Positions 22,405 to 34,079 of a stretch of DNA of 64,000 bases are shown here, one piece after another. Position numbers and translations under genes: made by a program. Position 1 is the first letter of the stretch. Every line of letters starts with the position of its first letter. The notes beneath the pieces are model-generated. The model saw only the letters and a program-made list of their open reading frames with translations, did no database searches and had not been told where the DNA came from. The DNA comes from Sphagnum compactum. Lineage: Eukaryota; Bryophyta; Sphagnopsida; Sphagnales. The stretch is taken from positions 186,001-250,000 of the forward strand of contig OZ234495.1 of the NCBI GenBank assembly GCA_965153455.1. Reading direction: 5' to 3'.

Positions 22405-25400
22405 TCAACTATTCTTGTATCGAGAAGAACGGGAATAAAATGTATGTGCTCCGCTGACCCCATGCTTGCAACATGAGATATAATGTTCAATGGCAGCCTT
22501 TTGTGAAGTTGTTAATTCTTGGATTTTGCAATATTCCCTCAGTTCTATAGCTGCAAGTTCCATCTCTTTGCACTTATTGATCATCATTTTGGTCACAATT
22601 TCTGCAGCTTCATTGTAGGAGCATCCTTCTTCTTTACTTGTCAAGAACACCAAATTGGCCTCTTCTCCGGCAGCCAACTCCTGTTGCGGATTAGATCATT
22701 CTCTACATTAGTATCAGAAATATTCAGAAAATACATGTCTGGCACCTTGGACTGCATTCTGGTCATGAATTTGTTAGGGCTGGAATTATCTGAAATAACA
22801 AGGGGTGTGTCACACTGTGGCCTTGCCATTCACATTAAAAAGTATCTTAAGGAAAAAGAAGAATTATGGAAACTCAAATATTTCACCATGCAAAAATATA
22901 ATCAAGTCAAAAAATCCTCTAAAAGAAAACAAAATCCTTCAAGATATTTTAACTCCGTAACTAATTTCAAGTTTCAACACAAGTCAAAATATCATCTTTT
23001 AAAAATCCTCATATAAAAATAGATCTAGTACCTAGGGGCCAAAATCCATTAAGCTATTACACTCTATAATGAATTTAAACATAATATCGTTGCCTTGGTA
23101 GGCAAGGCCAACAAAAAGATCTTAATGTCAAGTAAGTATCTTGAAGTTATAGTAATAACCTCGTAGGCCGGCATTCCAGTTTGCAAAATGCTCCCCCACA
23201 GGGCAGGCTAGTACTGCAGGGCCTACTGCTGGTATGGTATGAAATACAGTTTTGTACTGTGGGAAATTAGAAAACTTGGCAGCAGGGCTATTACACCTGG
23301 AAGCTTGTGTCCACCTTTGGTTCACAGGCTGTAATGGCCTACTATCAGGGCATTACCCTAATCAAGGGACTTCTTAAGTTCTCTACCTTGCCCTACATGG
23401 TGTTCTAGTTCATGGTGTTGTAATAATAATTAGCTTATTGAAATGTAACCTTGTTTTGGCAATGTGTTTCTACATGTGACTTAATATCAGCCATTAGATA
23501 TGAGGAGGTAGGATATTAACTGTCGATTAAAAGATGAGTGAACAGAACTATTACCTTAGGAAATGACCAAATATCATTGTCCCAGCAAATTACATCTGCA
23601 GTGGCGTCAATGAGGCGCTGCATGGGCAGACTATCAAAGATAGAGTCTGGCAGAAATACATCTTGGAGAAACTCTTGGAGAACCTGCCATGAAAAACCAA
23701 TCAATATTATTTAGTTCCTGGAATGAAACTGAAAGTTATATGTAACTCTGTGTCAAAATTCGGTTATATGTGTGTGCGTGTGTATATATGTATTAGGTTG
23801 TTTTATAAAATTTATTTAACTTTTTTCTGGGCATCAACCAGTTTTGAACCATCTGAATGACTAGGCACCATCCAGGCCCATCATGTAAGCTATATCCTAT
23901 AATTCAAACCCTGATGCCAGTTCGAGATTGATCATTGTAGCTACAAAAGAATCACTAAAGCATCCCAGAGTCTAGATACTTGTTTACATACAATAGGTGG
24001 TATCACGATTCCATTGCTTCTCCTTTCTTGGGTGTAAGCGGAAACCGAGGGACAGATGTTGTGGTGTAGATTGAGTGATTCCAAAAAGTTGGCGAACACA
24101 TCCCGTTGTAGCACTCTTGCAAACCGAAGGCTCCACCCTTCTGGCATCACTGAATTTGCTCTTATCCACAAGTCTTGAAATGCTGAGGCGATTGGCGATA
24201 GGGGGTCACCATACCCTGCTAACAGTTCCAACACATCCCTGCATTCAGACCTTTTGTTGGATGATCACCTGCACTTGATGGATATTAGGTAATGCTTAAA
24301 TTCTCTGACTTTACTATCCCCCCCCTTTTTTTACCTAAATAGAAGTAATCAATTCTTCATACTCTAGTGCAATGATTTTTTTCAACAAATTTTGGCGTTT
24401 TTTCAACAAAATAATTTGGAGTTTGTGATAATTTGTTTTTCTCTACTACAAATTCAATGATTTTGCTAAAGTTTTGGAAAAATTTGCCAAATTTTTGATA
24501 TCACAATTTGGGAAAAAAAAAACCCTGCTCCCATGTTCTTAGGATGTGCCCTTCGCCTTCCACCCACCCCTCCTCAAAAGAACTCCTGTTTTGCTAATTT
24601 TCAAATATCGAAAGAGAATGCATTCTCTGTTTTCAGTCCACACTCATAACATTGACCAATTTTTTTGTTCAACATGACTTTTCTTTAAGTTGTTGAATCT
24701 CCCACCCCAGACCTCAATGTCATGGAATGGTCTCGTCCTTGCCCATTATGTTGCGTATGTCACCTAGCTCGCCCTAGTGGGCTTGCCTGGCACCTTACCC
24801 AACATAATGGCAGGGGCTTCAGCATTCGATAGTACATTATAAGTCTTGCATACCTGTTCCAAGGCGATCTTTCCCAGTAGCCTGTGTAAGGACGTTGTCA
24901 ACAAAATCCTTAGCGACTTCATTTCCAAGCTTAATGCTGACACATTTTTTCAAATTATCTTGTAGACTTTTGTCTTGCGGGAAGCCTGACATTATTACAA
25001 GCTGGATCTCCAGCTGAAATTGAACCAACTCCTGCACGGAGCTTCGCTGGAGAAGGCTTTCATCGTCCAAAACGTAAAGCCATGTCAAAAATTCTATTGC
25101 AAACTCAAGACGAGAAATTGGGGCGTCCGTATAGATTGCCCCAGCCAGATGGTGAAATTTCGCCTTATAAATTAGCTTCTGGAAATTTTCAGGACTTAGG
25201 ATAGATTCAAAATGGTGCACCGCCCATTTCACGGCTGCCTTGTTAGCTTCTTCTACACCTGGATTCGATTTGTACGTGAAAGGGGGGATGAAATCAGGAA
25301 CAACATAGTCGAGAGCGGCGTGCTGTCGCTGCTGCACCTTCATATTGTGGTCTGCCTGTGTGTGTCCGACCGCCAGTTTGCTGCGGGATAAGAAGGATTG

Positions 25401-26177
25401 TACAGATTAGTGATTATTTGCAGGACAATATGATGTGAATATTGAGGGGTAACTTGACAGGTTCACAATCTATCAGTGCAGAACAATTTTGGAAATTTTA
25501 TGATCATATTATAACATCAGAAAGGAATAGTTCGAAATAGCATATTACCTGTTAGAGATGTGGTGAACCATTTGAGCATCATAGAGTGCCTGCACGGGTC
25601 AAAAAAAACTATATCAAAGTTGGAACCTGGGTTATTGATATGCAATGAACTGATCGAGCAAGTTGAAATGAGTTTGGAAATATCAATGCAATGGTGTCGT
25701 GATTAATTATCACACACTGCTGCCTAATCATTGGCTAAGGACTACACAGGAAAGGCCGGTTGGGAATTAGGGGAATAATAGTAAGCGAAGTAGTCCACAA
25801 TAGCACTTGCTGAATATTGTTATCTTCTTCCTCATAGCAGTATGAATAATTTATGCTGAAGGACAAAAGAATATTTGTTGCAATAATGTAGTCTTACACA
25901 AAATGGTGTTTATCTGTTGGGAATATGGTCCCACGTTCAAAGGAATTCAGTGTACCTGCAAGCTTTGGGCATGAAAGTTACTCATAGCCAAAACCGCTGA
26001 AGATTTTGCAATTGAACTTGACGCCCTCATGCGGAGCTTAGATTCGCCACATGCTTTCAATTGAAAAGCTTGCGACGAGCAGTTGTGCAACTCCACTGCC
26101 CGTCGTAGGTTCCTGTGGTTGGCGCACACCAAGCAAGGTGCACCGACCATAGAAGTTCCATGCTGTAGTGCCTCCAT
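22405..26177 (-). CDS. microbial-type terpene synthase-like gene MTPSL-A, six exons, one apparent frameshift
   Basis: Class I terpene synthase that would ionise a prenyl diphosphate and cyclise it. Exons (minus): 25956-26177, 25549-25589, 24854-25380, 23992-24238, 23555-23683 and 22405-22680, all with GT-AG borders. They encode about 480 residues if one base is allowed for in exon 4. Landmarks: PDFIPPF and NPG near the start of the alpha domain, the aspartate motif as VLDDESL (exon 3, third acid absent), the metal-binding NDIWSFPK completed by Glu across the exon 5/6 junction (an NSE-type motif), and a C-terminal SSRY (the RY pair). Exon 1 (74 residues; Ser-, Ala- and Arg-rich) could be a plastid transit peptide. 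Exon 3 ends in phase 1, but exon 4 needs one more base; the G run at 24237-24239 is the likely site. Without it a stop follows after six codons. It is either a recent pseudogene or an assembly error. Confidence 0.85.
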
Positions 26178-26490
26178 TGATGTCGTCCTAGATTAAGATA
26201 GTCCTGGAAAGCCTTCCAAATATTTTGTGGCAATGAGCAGATTGTGCAACTGCATTTCCGTTCGAATCCTTAATATGCTATCAGGCAGGAATCATTGTAC
26301 GATAGATCGGCTACTATTGAGATTATTGCCGATTGGCCACGGTAAGAACACGCACGAATTTAACGTGGCTGCAACTTTCACATGCTCGAAATTCAAATTC
26401 GCACACAAAAGGTGTGATAGATTTGCATCCAGCGCACATGGTGCAATGGTGGGTGACTCTCTCTATTGCCCGCGTTTTTCAACCTTCAAA
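26178..26490 (-). promoter_or_regulatory. upstream region of MTPSL-A
   Basis: About 310 bp between the MTPSL-A ATG (26177) and a tandem repeat array. No TATA box is obvious to me on the minus strand. An open frame on the opposite strand (26227 onward) runs into the Phe-rich repeat and is not a credible gene. Confidence 0.3.
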
Positions 26491-26780
26491 CGTTTGGCCC
26501 CCATCTTTTTTTCTTTTTTTTTTGGTCATTTTGTGTTTTTTCTTTCCTTTCCACTGCTTCTTACTTTTTCATACTCTTTAAAAGGGCCTGAGCTCACGTT
26601 TGGCCCCCATCTTTTTCTTTTTTTTCTTGGTCATTTTGTGTTTTTCCTTTCCTTTCCACTGCTTCTTACTTTTTCATACTCTTTAAAAGGGCCTGAGCTC
26701 ACGTTTGGCCCCCATCTTTTTTTCTTTTTTTTGTCATTTTATGTTTTTTCTTTTCTTTCCACTGCTTCTTACTTTTCATA
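26491..26780. repeat. 106-bp tandem array upstream of MTPSL-A
   Basis: The unit begins CGTTTGGCCCCCATCTTTTT and contains a long T/C-rich tract, CCACTGCTTCTTACTTTTTC and AAAGGGCCTGAGCTCA. Copies start at 26491, 26597 and 26702, giving about 2.75 copies with few differences, so the array is young. On the minus (gene) strand this is an A/G-rich tract about 300-600 bp upstream of the terpene synthase start. Confidence 0.85.
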
Positions 26781-27816
26781 ATGTTTTATTACCTTCATGT
26801 TCTTACTTATTGCCTTTGTGCCACTAGTTCTGGCTTTCATGTTATTATTTATTACTTATTTGTTGCAAATTGCCAAAATAATTTCCAAAAACTTTTTAGG
26901 TAGTCAAATCGGAAACAATCTCCAAAACAAATAAACAGCAAATCCTCCACAAAAAACCTTTTACATATTAGGTCCTTTAAATGAGACAACATATGGCTGG
27001 TTGTTTCTCCTATTTTCCTTCTGGAAGCAATTGATCTCCCTTCCCCTCCTACGTACTAACCAACTGACGATTCACTAAAAACCAAAGAAAAGAAGTTGCG
27101 AAGACATAATACTTGGTCAAAACAAAATCAAATCGAAAGTTCTTCACATTGAACGGAAAGTAATGATCTTTTCTATCGATTGGGCATGCTTTTAAACATC
27201 CTTCAATTGAATACAAGTGTGTGTCAAGGTGACACAATTTGAATAACTTGTTTTTTTTTACTTTTTCTCCTACCTTGGGTGTAAACAAAATAAAATTAAC
27301 AACTTGATTACCTTGTCAAAATTGGAACAAGTAGATTTAAAATAGTAACAAAACCCATTATAGAATTGTGGAACATTGAATGTTTTCATTTTAATGATTA
27401 AATATAATATATGGTTACATTAATGTGCATTGATTTTCATTATGGTTACATTAATGTGCATTGATTTTCATATTTCAAATTATAAAAGTAGGTTTTAAGT
27501 AGGTTTTTCACAATACAAGTAGCTTTTGACATCTATTTTTCACTATGGGCTTTTGGTTTCAAGTAGGTGAAAGTAGGTTCTTATGAAAAGGAAATAGATT
27601 TTTCTTTTATGACTTGTTGATCTTCATTTCCTAACTTATGACATATCAATTTCATTAATTTTTCTAACCATTAAATAGGTTTGAACATGTATTTTTCAGT
27701 TGGTTTCAAATGTATTTTTTATCTACTTTTTAAATTCATTTGCTTTTAATTCTTTTAGATTTAGATTCTTATAAACTTAATAGAGCAAACTAATACTACT
27801 TGACACATACTTTCAC
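26781..27816. other. AT-rich intergenic DNA
   Basis: No gene is recognised. A 33-bp direct duplication (TATGGTTACATTAATGTGCA repeated) lies at about 27410-27470. Words like AAGTAGGTTTT recur at 27485-27590. The open frame 27049-27288 (minus) has no known motif. Confidence 0.45.
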
Positions 27817-28095
27817 CTAATTTGATGCTACTTTATGATAGTTACATGAGTAGCACAGGGTTAAAGTGGAAATGTCTATTTTTCTGTATACTTTATCTTG
27901 TTTTGACCCCTTGTTAAAGATGTTAACTTCAATCTTGTCCCAAAATGGGCGCATTCCGCATAGCAAGATGTATGTGATGACATCAATATTCCATGCATCA
28001 GATTCTGGACTTGATTTTCTCTTCAACACCTCTAGAACAACATAATATGCATTACCCACCAATCATGGAATCTTTTGCCTGTAGAAAATAAAACG
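27817..28095 (-). pseudogene. CDPK-related protein kinase (CRK) exon fragment, frameshifted
   Basis: On the minus strand the text VGNAYYVVLEVLKRKSSPES followed by DAWNIDVITYILLCGMRPFW is very close to the kinase activation-segment region of plant CDPK-related kinases, where APE is expected; here Ala-Pro is replaced by Val-Leu. An acceptor-like CTACAG precedes GKRFHD, and the frame must shift by one base between this and LVGNAYY (short T run at 28064-28065). After about residue 55 the similarity ends. Only one exon is visible and the catalytic loop and EF-hands are absent, so this is a captured or leftover gene fragment. Confidence 0.75.
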
Positions 28096-29259
28096 GATAT
28101 CAACTAATTGACCAATGAAACCAATCCCAACACCCAACCTTCAAAAGAGAGAGAGACCTATGAACTTGCCAATTGTAAAACATTCCATCTAATGCAAGAT
28201 GTATCCAGAGGAAAGGAAAAAAACACACCCATCATGTGATATTGATGCAAGCGGTGATGCCAGTGATGGCCACAACAACCTTAACTATTGCAAGCCCCAA
28301 TTCCTCCACTCCCTTTCAACCCATTTCCCCCTCCTCCACTTCTTCCAAAACACACAACAACAACCACATCTTGAGAGAGACGGGCAAATTGGTCCATGTG
28401 GCCTCACAAGCATTGTCAATTTTAAAGCATTAAGTTAATATTCAAAAAATTATCTATTTCAAAACCTTTAAGGCCTCATGACTCTATAGCTTGTGCTACA
28501 AATTTTTGGTCTTAATAGTTTTTTGAAAAATATGAATGGCAATAATAAATAGTCCAAACTTAGTTTTAAATATATTCTCCTGTTTATAGAAGTAAGGTGT
28601 CCTTTCATAAGTTTTTAAGTGTTTGTTCATACGGTCTAAAATGCATGAAAATAAAGGCCTTATATGTTTTCAATCCAATTTTTTTTAGACAACAAGACCC
28701 CCTTAATTTTGGGGGGTCATAACTTTCTCATTCTGGCTTAGAATCAACTTCTGTAAAGGCCTACTAATGCTCTGGCTCAAGGAGCAACTAATCTTTTTGA
28801 AGACCATGAACAAAAAATGGCCAATTATTGAACCCTTGCAGTTTGAACCCTTAAGTGTTCGATCATGGGCCAATTTACCCTTTTGCATTCCCAAAGGAAA
28901 AAATGGAGGCCACCATAATAGGAATTTTTATGTTGGTCATTTTTCTATTTGAATGATAATGGAAAAGTTACATTTGATGGACCTCAAGCAATGCATTATA
29001 TGTTGTGTCATCCCAACTTTCTTTTAACCCAAGAACAAAACTATGAAAGTTTATAATATTTGATTGTAAATAAATGGAGTAACATGTTGATGCAAACCAT
29101 TCAAAATTTTATTAAAAAATAAATAGGAAGTGAAGTCTATAGTGAAAAGAAGTACGGAAAAAGAACCTACTAAAAGAAAACCAAACATATCTATTTTATC
29201 CATTTTTATTTTTTTTGCCTCCAAAGAGCCTTTCAAAAAGGATGATGTGGAGTACTAAA
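28096..29259. other. intergenic DNA, possible outer part of the hAT element
   Basis: No intact gene. Open frames at 28199-28438 (plus), 28703-28894 (minus) and 28767-28952 (plus) overlap on opposite strands and carry no motif I know. The stretch 28970-29260 may be the degraded N-terminal part of the hAT-like transposase that follows, but similarity is too weak to claim. Confidence 0.35.
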
Positions 29260-31110
29260 AGTTTTTGAAGAATCTTGCACTTTTCATTGTAAAAATCCAT
29301 TTGCCTTCACAATTTATGAAAAATGTGTGGATATTGTTTAATTTTGCATTTGTGTTTTTGAGTTCGATTCCTTTCACAAAAGTATTTGTCACATGATGTT
29401 TTGCCTAGCCTAGTGGAGAAAACCAAGTAAACACATGTTTTGCCTTTGCTTGAGAACATCATTTTCCCACTATTAGTTTTGATCTCTAGATGTCCAAAAG
29501 CACTCATGATAAGTTTGCCTTAGTCATAAATCTTTGGGGATTTGATCGGAAGCCAAAGCATTTTACTTTTGGTTTATTTGAGGCTTTTGAAGCTATAGGA
29601 TAGGCATTGGCAAAACGTTTGACTAATCTTTTGGATGAATATGGCTTGTGAAATAAGATTAAAGAATAGTTAAAGATGAAATTTTAAATTTGAACACAAT
29701 GACAAATATTTTCAAGTTTGTTATCAAATGTGAAGTTTTAAGTTTAAAGGAGAGCTTTTAAGGAACATATTTTGGGCATGATTTCTCCAAAGCTTACCAA
29801 TATCCCACTAGTGATGACAAAGTTTGTAAGGGCTTTAAATATGTTTCCATGAAGTCTACCCATGTAAATTTATAGAAATCATGCATCACTTGGCCAAAGA
29901 AATATGGTAAAGGTAGCAAGATTGGAACAAGGCTTGAATTGAAATTGTTTTGAGGCCAAAAAAATTGAACACTCCAATGAAAATTAATTCGGTTTTATTT
30001 TCAAGCCTAATGTTTTTTATTTTTGTTTGCGGAATTTGGAGATTATTGTGTTGATATTTAATATATTCTTATAGGTTTGCAAGTAAAATCATATTTTTCT
30101 AAAAAACATTGCAATTCAAGGCCACAATTGTTTTATGTTACAATCATCAAACATTAATGAATATTACTAGTCATGTGCCCCCACTTTGCATCACAAACTT
30201 ACAATATCACAAAATTTCAATAAAATTTGTACAATAACCTTAAAACAATACGTCTGTGCAAAATCCATGGGCTTCAAAATGTAAAAATGGAATGGAAAAT
30301 ATACATATTATTTTTATATAAATTGAAGTTTTTTTTACTTGTGATGTTTGATGTGAAATGTATTATTTACATTTTAATTAAATCCGTGCAATTATCGTGA
30401 TGTAATTTTGGATAAAACTATGTGATTTTTGTGTATTAAATATGAACATTCATGTATGTCATTCAAAAACAATGTCTCACCCATTTGAATATTTAAGATA
30501 TTGAATATGTACAAATATCATTCATATTAACCATAGCATGGAATTCGTGCGATTATTGTATGAACCTATGAAAATCGAATTTCACATGAAATTTATACGA
30601 ACCTATGAAGCTTGGTAAATTTGTGATGAGTTGAACTTGGGATGTTTCTCAAATCATTATTAATATTCTTACTTTTGTTGTGTGTGCATGTGTGCTTAAC
30701 CAATCTCATGGGCATTGGTTACGTTTTGATGCCTTGCATGCAAAAATTATCATGGCCTTAAAACTAAAGAAGAATATGGAATGACACCCTTTATGATTAA
30801 TTTGATGGAAGATGATATAGTTGTGGATTTGGAGTTGTCTATGCTCACTTTCAACATTAGAAAACAAGTGTGTGATGTTTTGAATGGTTTCATTACATTC
30901 CTAATGAAGTATTAAAAAAAGACCCATAACATGATATCTTTAATGTTAGATCCAAATTTTAAGAATAATAAATTGGTTTTTTTTTTATTGGTTAAAAACA
31001 AGTTATTTCTATGGTGGAAGATTATGATAGAAAATATATATTTCCAATGTTGTTGAAATGCCACCATATATTCCAGCCTATGGTAGAATTTTTTAAATTA
31101 TGGGAAATCA
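29260..31110 (+). pseudogene. hAT-like transposase, decayed
   Basis: Read across several frames, the plus strand gives the ordered signature of a plant hAT-type transposase: SFDL-MSKSTHDKFALVINL (about 29477-29537), GFDRKPKHFTFGLFEAFEA, ALAKRLTNLLDEYGL (about 29610), SHGHWLRFDALHAK (about 30705), ELSMLTFNIRKQVCDVLNGF (about 30830), THNMISLMLDPNF (about 30920) and VEDYDRKYIFPMLLKC (about 31015). Many stops and frame changes interrupt it. The segment of about 0.5 kb at 30180-30680 does not fit the protein and is probably a later insertion. Terminal inverted repeats and an 8-bp target duplication were not found by eye. Confidence 0.65.
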
Positions 31111-32409
31111 ATTGAATGATGATGATATTTATCTTACCATTTTTTAAATGATCAATGGGAATAGTTAATTGTTAACCCATACTTTATTTATGTGTTAATT
31201 AGTTACTATGATAATTAGTTACTTTATTACCTACTTAATTAATTATTAGTTATGTTAATGGCTAATTAATTTAAATAGCTAGTTCAGATTGAATTAGTCC
31301 AAATTTGAATTAATTACTAACTACATTAATGGCGAGTATTTTGAATTTTGAATTAGTTTTTGTTGTTGTTAGGTTAATATATTACCTACTAGTTAGAACC
31401 TAGACACTACATATAGACCTTTTTTGTACCATTTATTTCATTCAATGGCGATACATTAAGAAAAACCTACATTGAATTTTAGTGTGTCAGAAAACCATAC
31501 TAACATTTTATGACCATGCCATGAATTCAACATTAGAATCTTTTTTAAATAGCTTCAACAATAGATTTGAGTGTTTTTTTTTTATTTAAAGTTTTTCTTT
31601 TATAAATATGTGTTTTTAGAACTTTTTGTGTTGTAATTATAGATTTTAGAGAAATTTGAAGATTATGATCTCACCTCAGTTCTGAGCCAACCTGTTTCTA
31701 AGAAACCCAATATGTTTTTGTAGCTAAACATGGTAGGTTTTTATTCCCACTCTTTACATTAAAAAAATTTCTATTTTAGTATTATATATCAGGGGAAAAA
31801 AAAATTCTTGTCATTCTTGTCATAGAGTTTTTAATTTTTTGTGTCAACTCTTGACAGAAATGATGTGTTAGAAGAAATCCTAGTACTTAGTTTCATGGTG
31901 TGCCCAATATTGCATCTATGTGTTGTTGTTTTCAATAAAAGATTCAAATAGTGTAGTCTAGTGCAATAAAAAAACATATTATTGTTTTTAACAAGTTGCA
32001 ACAGCGCAAAAGTTGTTATACCCGTTTTCTGCCACAAATTTACATAGTACATCATTTACCAATAGAGGTTTTTGTCTGCATGGGCAAATGCGCTAGATTC
32101 AGAAATGTTGGGCTTTCTTAGTTTCAAGATCAGAAACTTTGATTAGAATGAACTAGCACCCACCAATGCACTAGTTCGTCGTTCTATCCATAGGATGGGT
32201 TGTGTTTTTTCATCTGGTTCCTAACCCTATGTTAACCTAACATTGTACTAATCAACCTTTTTTGGTTGTTAACCTTTAACCCTTTTTATTTTTTGGGTGT
32301 TTTTTTCCCAATGTTATTACCTTCCAATCTAGTCACCTTATTTCCCTAGCTACATTATTGACCTACATCTTGATTCTACCTACCAACCCCCCACCTATTA
32401 GCCTTCTAT
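31111..32409. other. AT-rich intergenic DNA
   Basis: No gene is recognised. The stretch 31150-31390 is dominated by TTAGTTAnnnTAATTA words (short degenerate repeats around TAATTAATTA). The open frame 31831-32055 (minus) has no known motif. Confidence 0.45.
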
Positions 32410-32990
32410 TTTTTCATGGCTAAACCTCTCTCTTAGCTAAACCTTTCCCTTTTGGCACAACTTCTAACTATTTGTGGCTAAACCTATATCTCTTGGCTAA
32501 ACCTTTACCTTTCAGCACAACTTGTAACTCTTTTTGGCTAAACTTATATCTCTTGGTTAAACCTTTTTTTTTGGCATAACTTCTAACTTTTCTTGGTTAA
32601 ACCTTTACTTTTTGGCACAACTTTTAACTCTTTTTGGTTAAACCTATATGTCTTGTTTAAACCTTTTCTTTTTGGCACAACTTCTAATTCTTCTTGGCTA
32701 ATTTTACATCTCTTGGCTAAACCTTTTCCTTTTGGCATAACTTCTAACTCTTCTTGGCTAAACCCATATTTCTTAGTTAAACTTCCATCTCACAGCTAAA
32801 TGTTCTCATGTTGACAAAATCTCTATATCTTCTTAGCTAAACATCTATCTCTTGAGAAATTTTTTTACTTTTCAACAAAACCTATATATTTTATTGGTTA
32901 AACCTCTACCTTATGGTAAAAATTCTAACTTTTCTTGCTAAACCTATATCCTTTGACAAAACCTCCATCTATTCATGGTTAAACCACTAC
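32410..32990. repeat. ~60-bp minisatellite, GGCTAAACC type
   Basis: The unit alternates GGCTAAACC, TATATCTCTTGGCTAAACC, TTTnCnTTTTGGCACAACTT and CTAACTCTTnTTGGCTAAAC with a spacing near 60 bp. About eight recognisable units are seen, becoming degenerate after 32780. One plus-strand frame (32593-32799) stays open and reads as a repeated Phe/Leu-rich peptide, but this is a by-product of the repeat. Confidence 0.8.
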
Positions 32991-34079
32991 ACATTGGCAA
33001 AAGTTCTATCTGTTATTAACAATTAAGTCTAAAGTTGGCCACCTAGCCTATGTAACCTAGTTTACGGGGCCTATGCTAGGTAGGTAGGTAAGTTGTTTTG
33101 TTTTATTTTATTTTGTACATGAATTATTAAGCTAACCATCTAAGTCATGTAAAACCAAAGCAACCTAAGTAGCCAATGTTGTATGTGAAGATTTGAACTC
33201 TTCACCTTTGCTTTGGGAATCAATTCCTTATCATTCATTACACCAAAATGTGTTTTAATTCACTTTGGGCTTCATTAGATGTTGAATGGATTTGAAGATT
33301 TTTACCATGGTGAAATTGGTCAACCCCTTACTAAACGAAGACTAGTTGCTATGGACAATGAATTGTTTCAATAGTACCTAGTGAAACAAGGTTAGTTTCA
33401 AATGAAATACAAATTTACCAAGCCATTTAATTGCTAGTTAATTAACTAGGTAGCATGAAAATCAATTATATTTAAATTATTTAATATATAATATTAATAA
33501 TAATTTCATGATTTTCAACCTATGAGTTATTAACATGTGTCACTACTTAGGCTAGGTTAAAAACCTAACCTAGGTACGTAATCAACATAGGCACCTACTC
33601 TAGGGAATTAGATACGAGAATATTTGGTCAACTTACCATTGTTGACCACACACACACCACTTGAGAGATTTGATTCCTTGACCTTTAGAATGGAGGTAAA
33701 CACCCCTACCATCAAGCCATTTCACTTTTATGATAATATGTTACATTGCATTCTATTTATCAAATACTTCATTTTGAATATTAAAAAAACATAAAATTTG
33801 AAAATTCATATCTTATTGAAATTCTTTTCAAATGAAATGATTCAAGTTTACTTTTTTTTTAATTCAATAATGTATATAAATACATTTATTTCCTTTCAAA
33901 AATGTAAAATCATTTGAACAAAAAAAAAATGAATATCACTATTCAATAACATTTCAATGATCATCCCTTTAAAAAAAAAAAGGTTTGATAAATGGATAAG
34001 ATTTTTGCTAATATAATAATACCAACCAATGTTAAGCTACTTTAAACTATTATAGGGTTATTTTCATTAATCTAAATTA
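32991..34079. other. AT-rich intergenic DNA
   Basis: No gene is recognised. There are several words of the type CCTAGGTAnnTAG (33040-33090, 33545-33600) and A/T homopolymers. Nothing here forms a convincing element. Confidence 0.45.

Larger units (their letters stand above)
20259..23142. repeat. segmental duplication, copy 1
   Basis: Nearly the same sequence occurs at 61110-64000 with an offset of about 40.85 kb. The shared block contains the copia RT-RH region, its LTR, the spacer and the last exon plus part of intron 5 of the terpene synthase. Divergence is a few percent with small indels (for example 8 bp near 21275). The left breakpoint is sharp at TACACTTACCTCTA; the right end of copy 2 lies outside the window. 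Confidence 0.9.

Noticed and set aside
22519-23016. 165-codon open frame on the plus strand (also at 63374-63871)
   Set aside because: It is antisense to the MTPSL last exon and intron 5; the conserved protein and splice sites are on the minus strand.
23941-24234. Alternative donor CAA|GTATCT for MTPSL-A exon 4
   Set aside because: ATT|GTATGT twelve bases earlier is a better donor, keeps the same phase and is conserved in MTPSL-B, where the later site is lost.
26227-26781. 184-codon plus-strand frame upstream of MTPSL-A
   Set aside because: Most of it is the T/C-rich 106-bp tandem repeat, giving a repeated Phe-rich peptide.
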